Assembly (NCBI GenBank): GCA_020426325.1
Contig: JAGQQG010000026.1
Coordinates: forward strand, 1-64,000
Direction of reading: 5' to 3'
DNA length: 64,000 nt
From: Planctomycetaceae bacterium
GTDB lineage: Bacteria; Planctomycetota; Planctomycetia; Planctomycetales; Planctomycetaceae
Of this stretch, positions 63,725 through 64,000 are shown one piece after another. The notes beneath the pieces are model-generated. The model did not search any database. It saw only the letters and a list, made by a program, of their open reading frames with translations, and was not told the origin of the DNA. Position 1 is the stretch's first letter; every line of letters starts with the position of its first letter. A program made the translations under genes and the position numbers.

Positions 63725-64000
63725 GTTCGCCAGTTGATAGCGACGTCGCATCATTAACGAATTTCGGATCGTTCCGACAAGAAGCGACTGCGCCCTGACT
63801 TGATGTCACTGTGTTTCCGGTGGTCGATCCTGAAACTTTTTTGAGATTCTCGCAAGATCGGGTGTAAGGATTGTCGTGCTCATTCGTATTGATTGGTGAC
63901 CGAACGGTATTCGCCGGTTGATTAGAGGCACATGGGCATGCCCGTGCGTCTCACGTTGAGGACTTGTGGCTGCTCTGTCCGCCGACGCGGCGAAGGCAGA
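63725..64000. other. No gene recognised to the window end
   Basis: 276 bases without a coherent frame. A short frame from about 63930 runs off the edge and has no clear support. A GGGCATGCCC palindrome with partly complementary flanks lies at 63934-63943. Confidence 0.5.

Overview
The window comes from a planctomycete, most likely order Planctomycetales. The marker is the right-hand half: DUF1501, DUF1549/DUF1553 (planctomycete cytochrome-like), EF-hand, MoxR, DUF58, BatA-like von Willebrand and giant DUF4175-like genes in the arrangement usual for that phylum. A formylmethanofuran dehydrogenase subunit D-like gene also fits, since planctomycetes carry tetrahydromethanopterin-linked C1 genes. 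No rRNA gene is present, so I do not name a genus.

Layout. (1) 1-1.3 kb is a junkyard: the start of an IS630-type transposase, the tail of a serine recombinase, an internal piece of a DEAD-box/type III restriction-like helicase and a beheaded phosphatase gene. (2) 1.5-39 kb is an accessory region dominated by small stress, envelope and signalling families: lipid kinase, DUF2254, ferritin-like, dodecin, SPW, VKOR, SpoIIAA-like, PMP3, BON-MscS, DUF4142, PfpI, a Cys-rich copper-storage-like protein, PmtA-like methyltransferase, CsbD, PRC-barrel, AI-2E-type permease, DUF2383, DUF1206, YihY, alkaline-phosphatase-like, baeRF, Spy-like and DUF7218. Interleaved are a 2,044-residue CheB-CheR-PAS-GAF hybrid histidine kinase, a lone HPt protein, an NtrC-type regulator and two paralogous NarL-type regulators. 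At least four small genes here are broken (SpoIIAA-like, PMP3, CAP, GlsB/YeaQ-like). (3) At 38.8-39.2 kb lies the head of a planctomycete tyrosine integrase, immediately 3' of a tRNA-Val(UAC) gene; this is where an integrated island would end. (4) 39.2-64 kb looks like core chromosome. It is dominated by a 20-kb run of eleven minus-strand genes headed by an ECF sigma factor (61.3 down to 41.4 kb), followed by a double-FHA protein and a REC-HATPase regulator on the plus strand.

The most notable observation is a recurring palindrome, GGG-N5-CCC with an A/T-rich centre and often flanked by TC/GA. It occurs in at least nine intergenic gaps of region 2, mostly 90-130 bp before a start codon, including those of both NarL regulators and of the giant kinase, and exactly midway between a divergent gene pair. 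I read this as the operator of a stress regulon. The kinase, HPt and the NarL/NtrC regulators could form its phosphorelay. The operator and relay are inferences; the sequence repeats and gene families are visible directly. No search, alignment or motif count could be run here.
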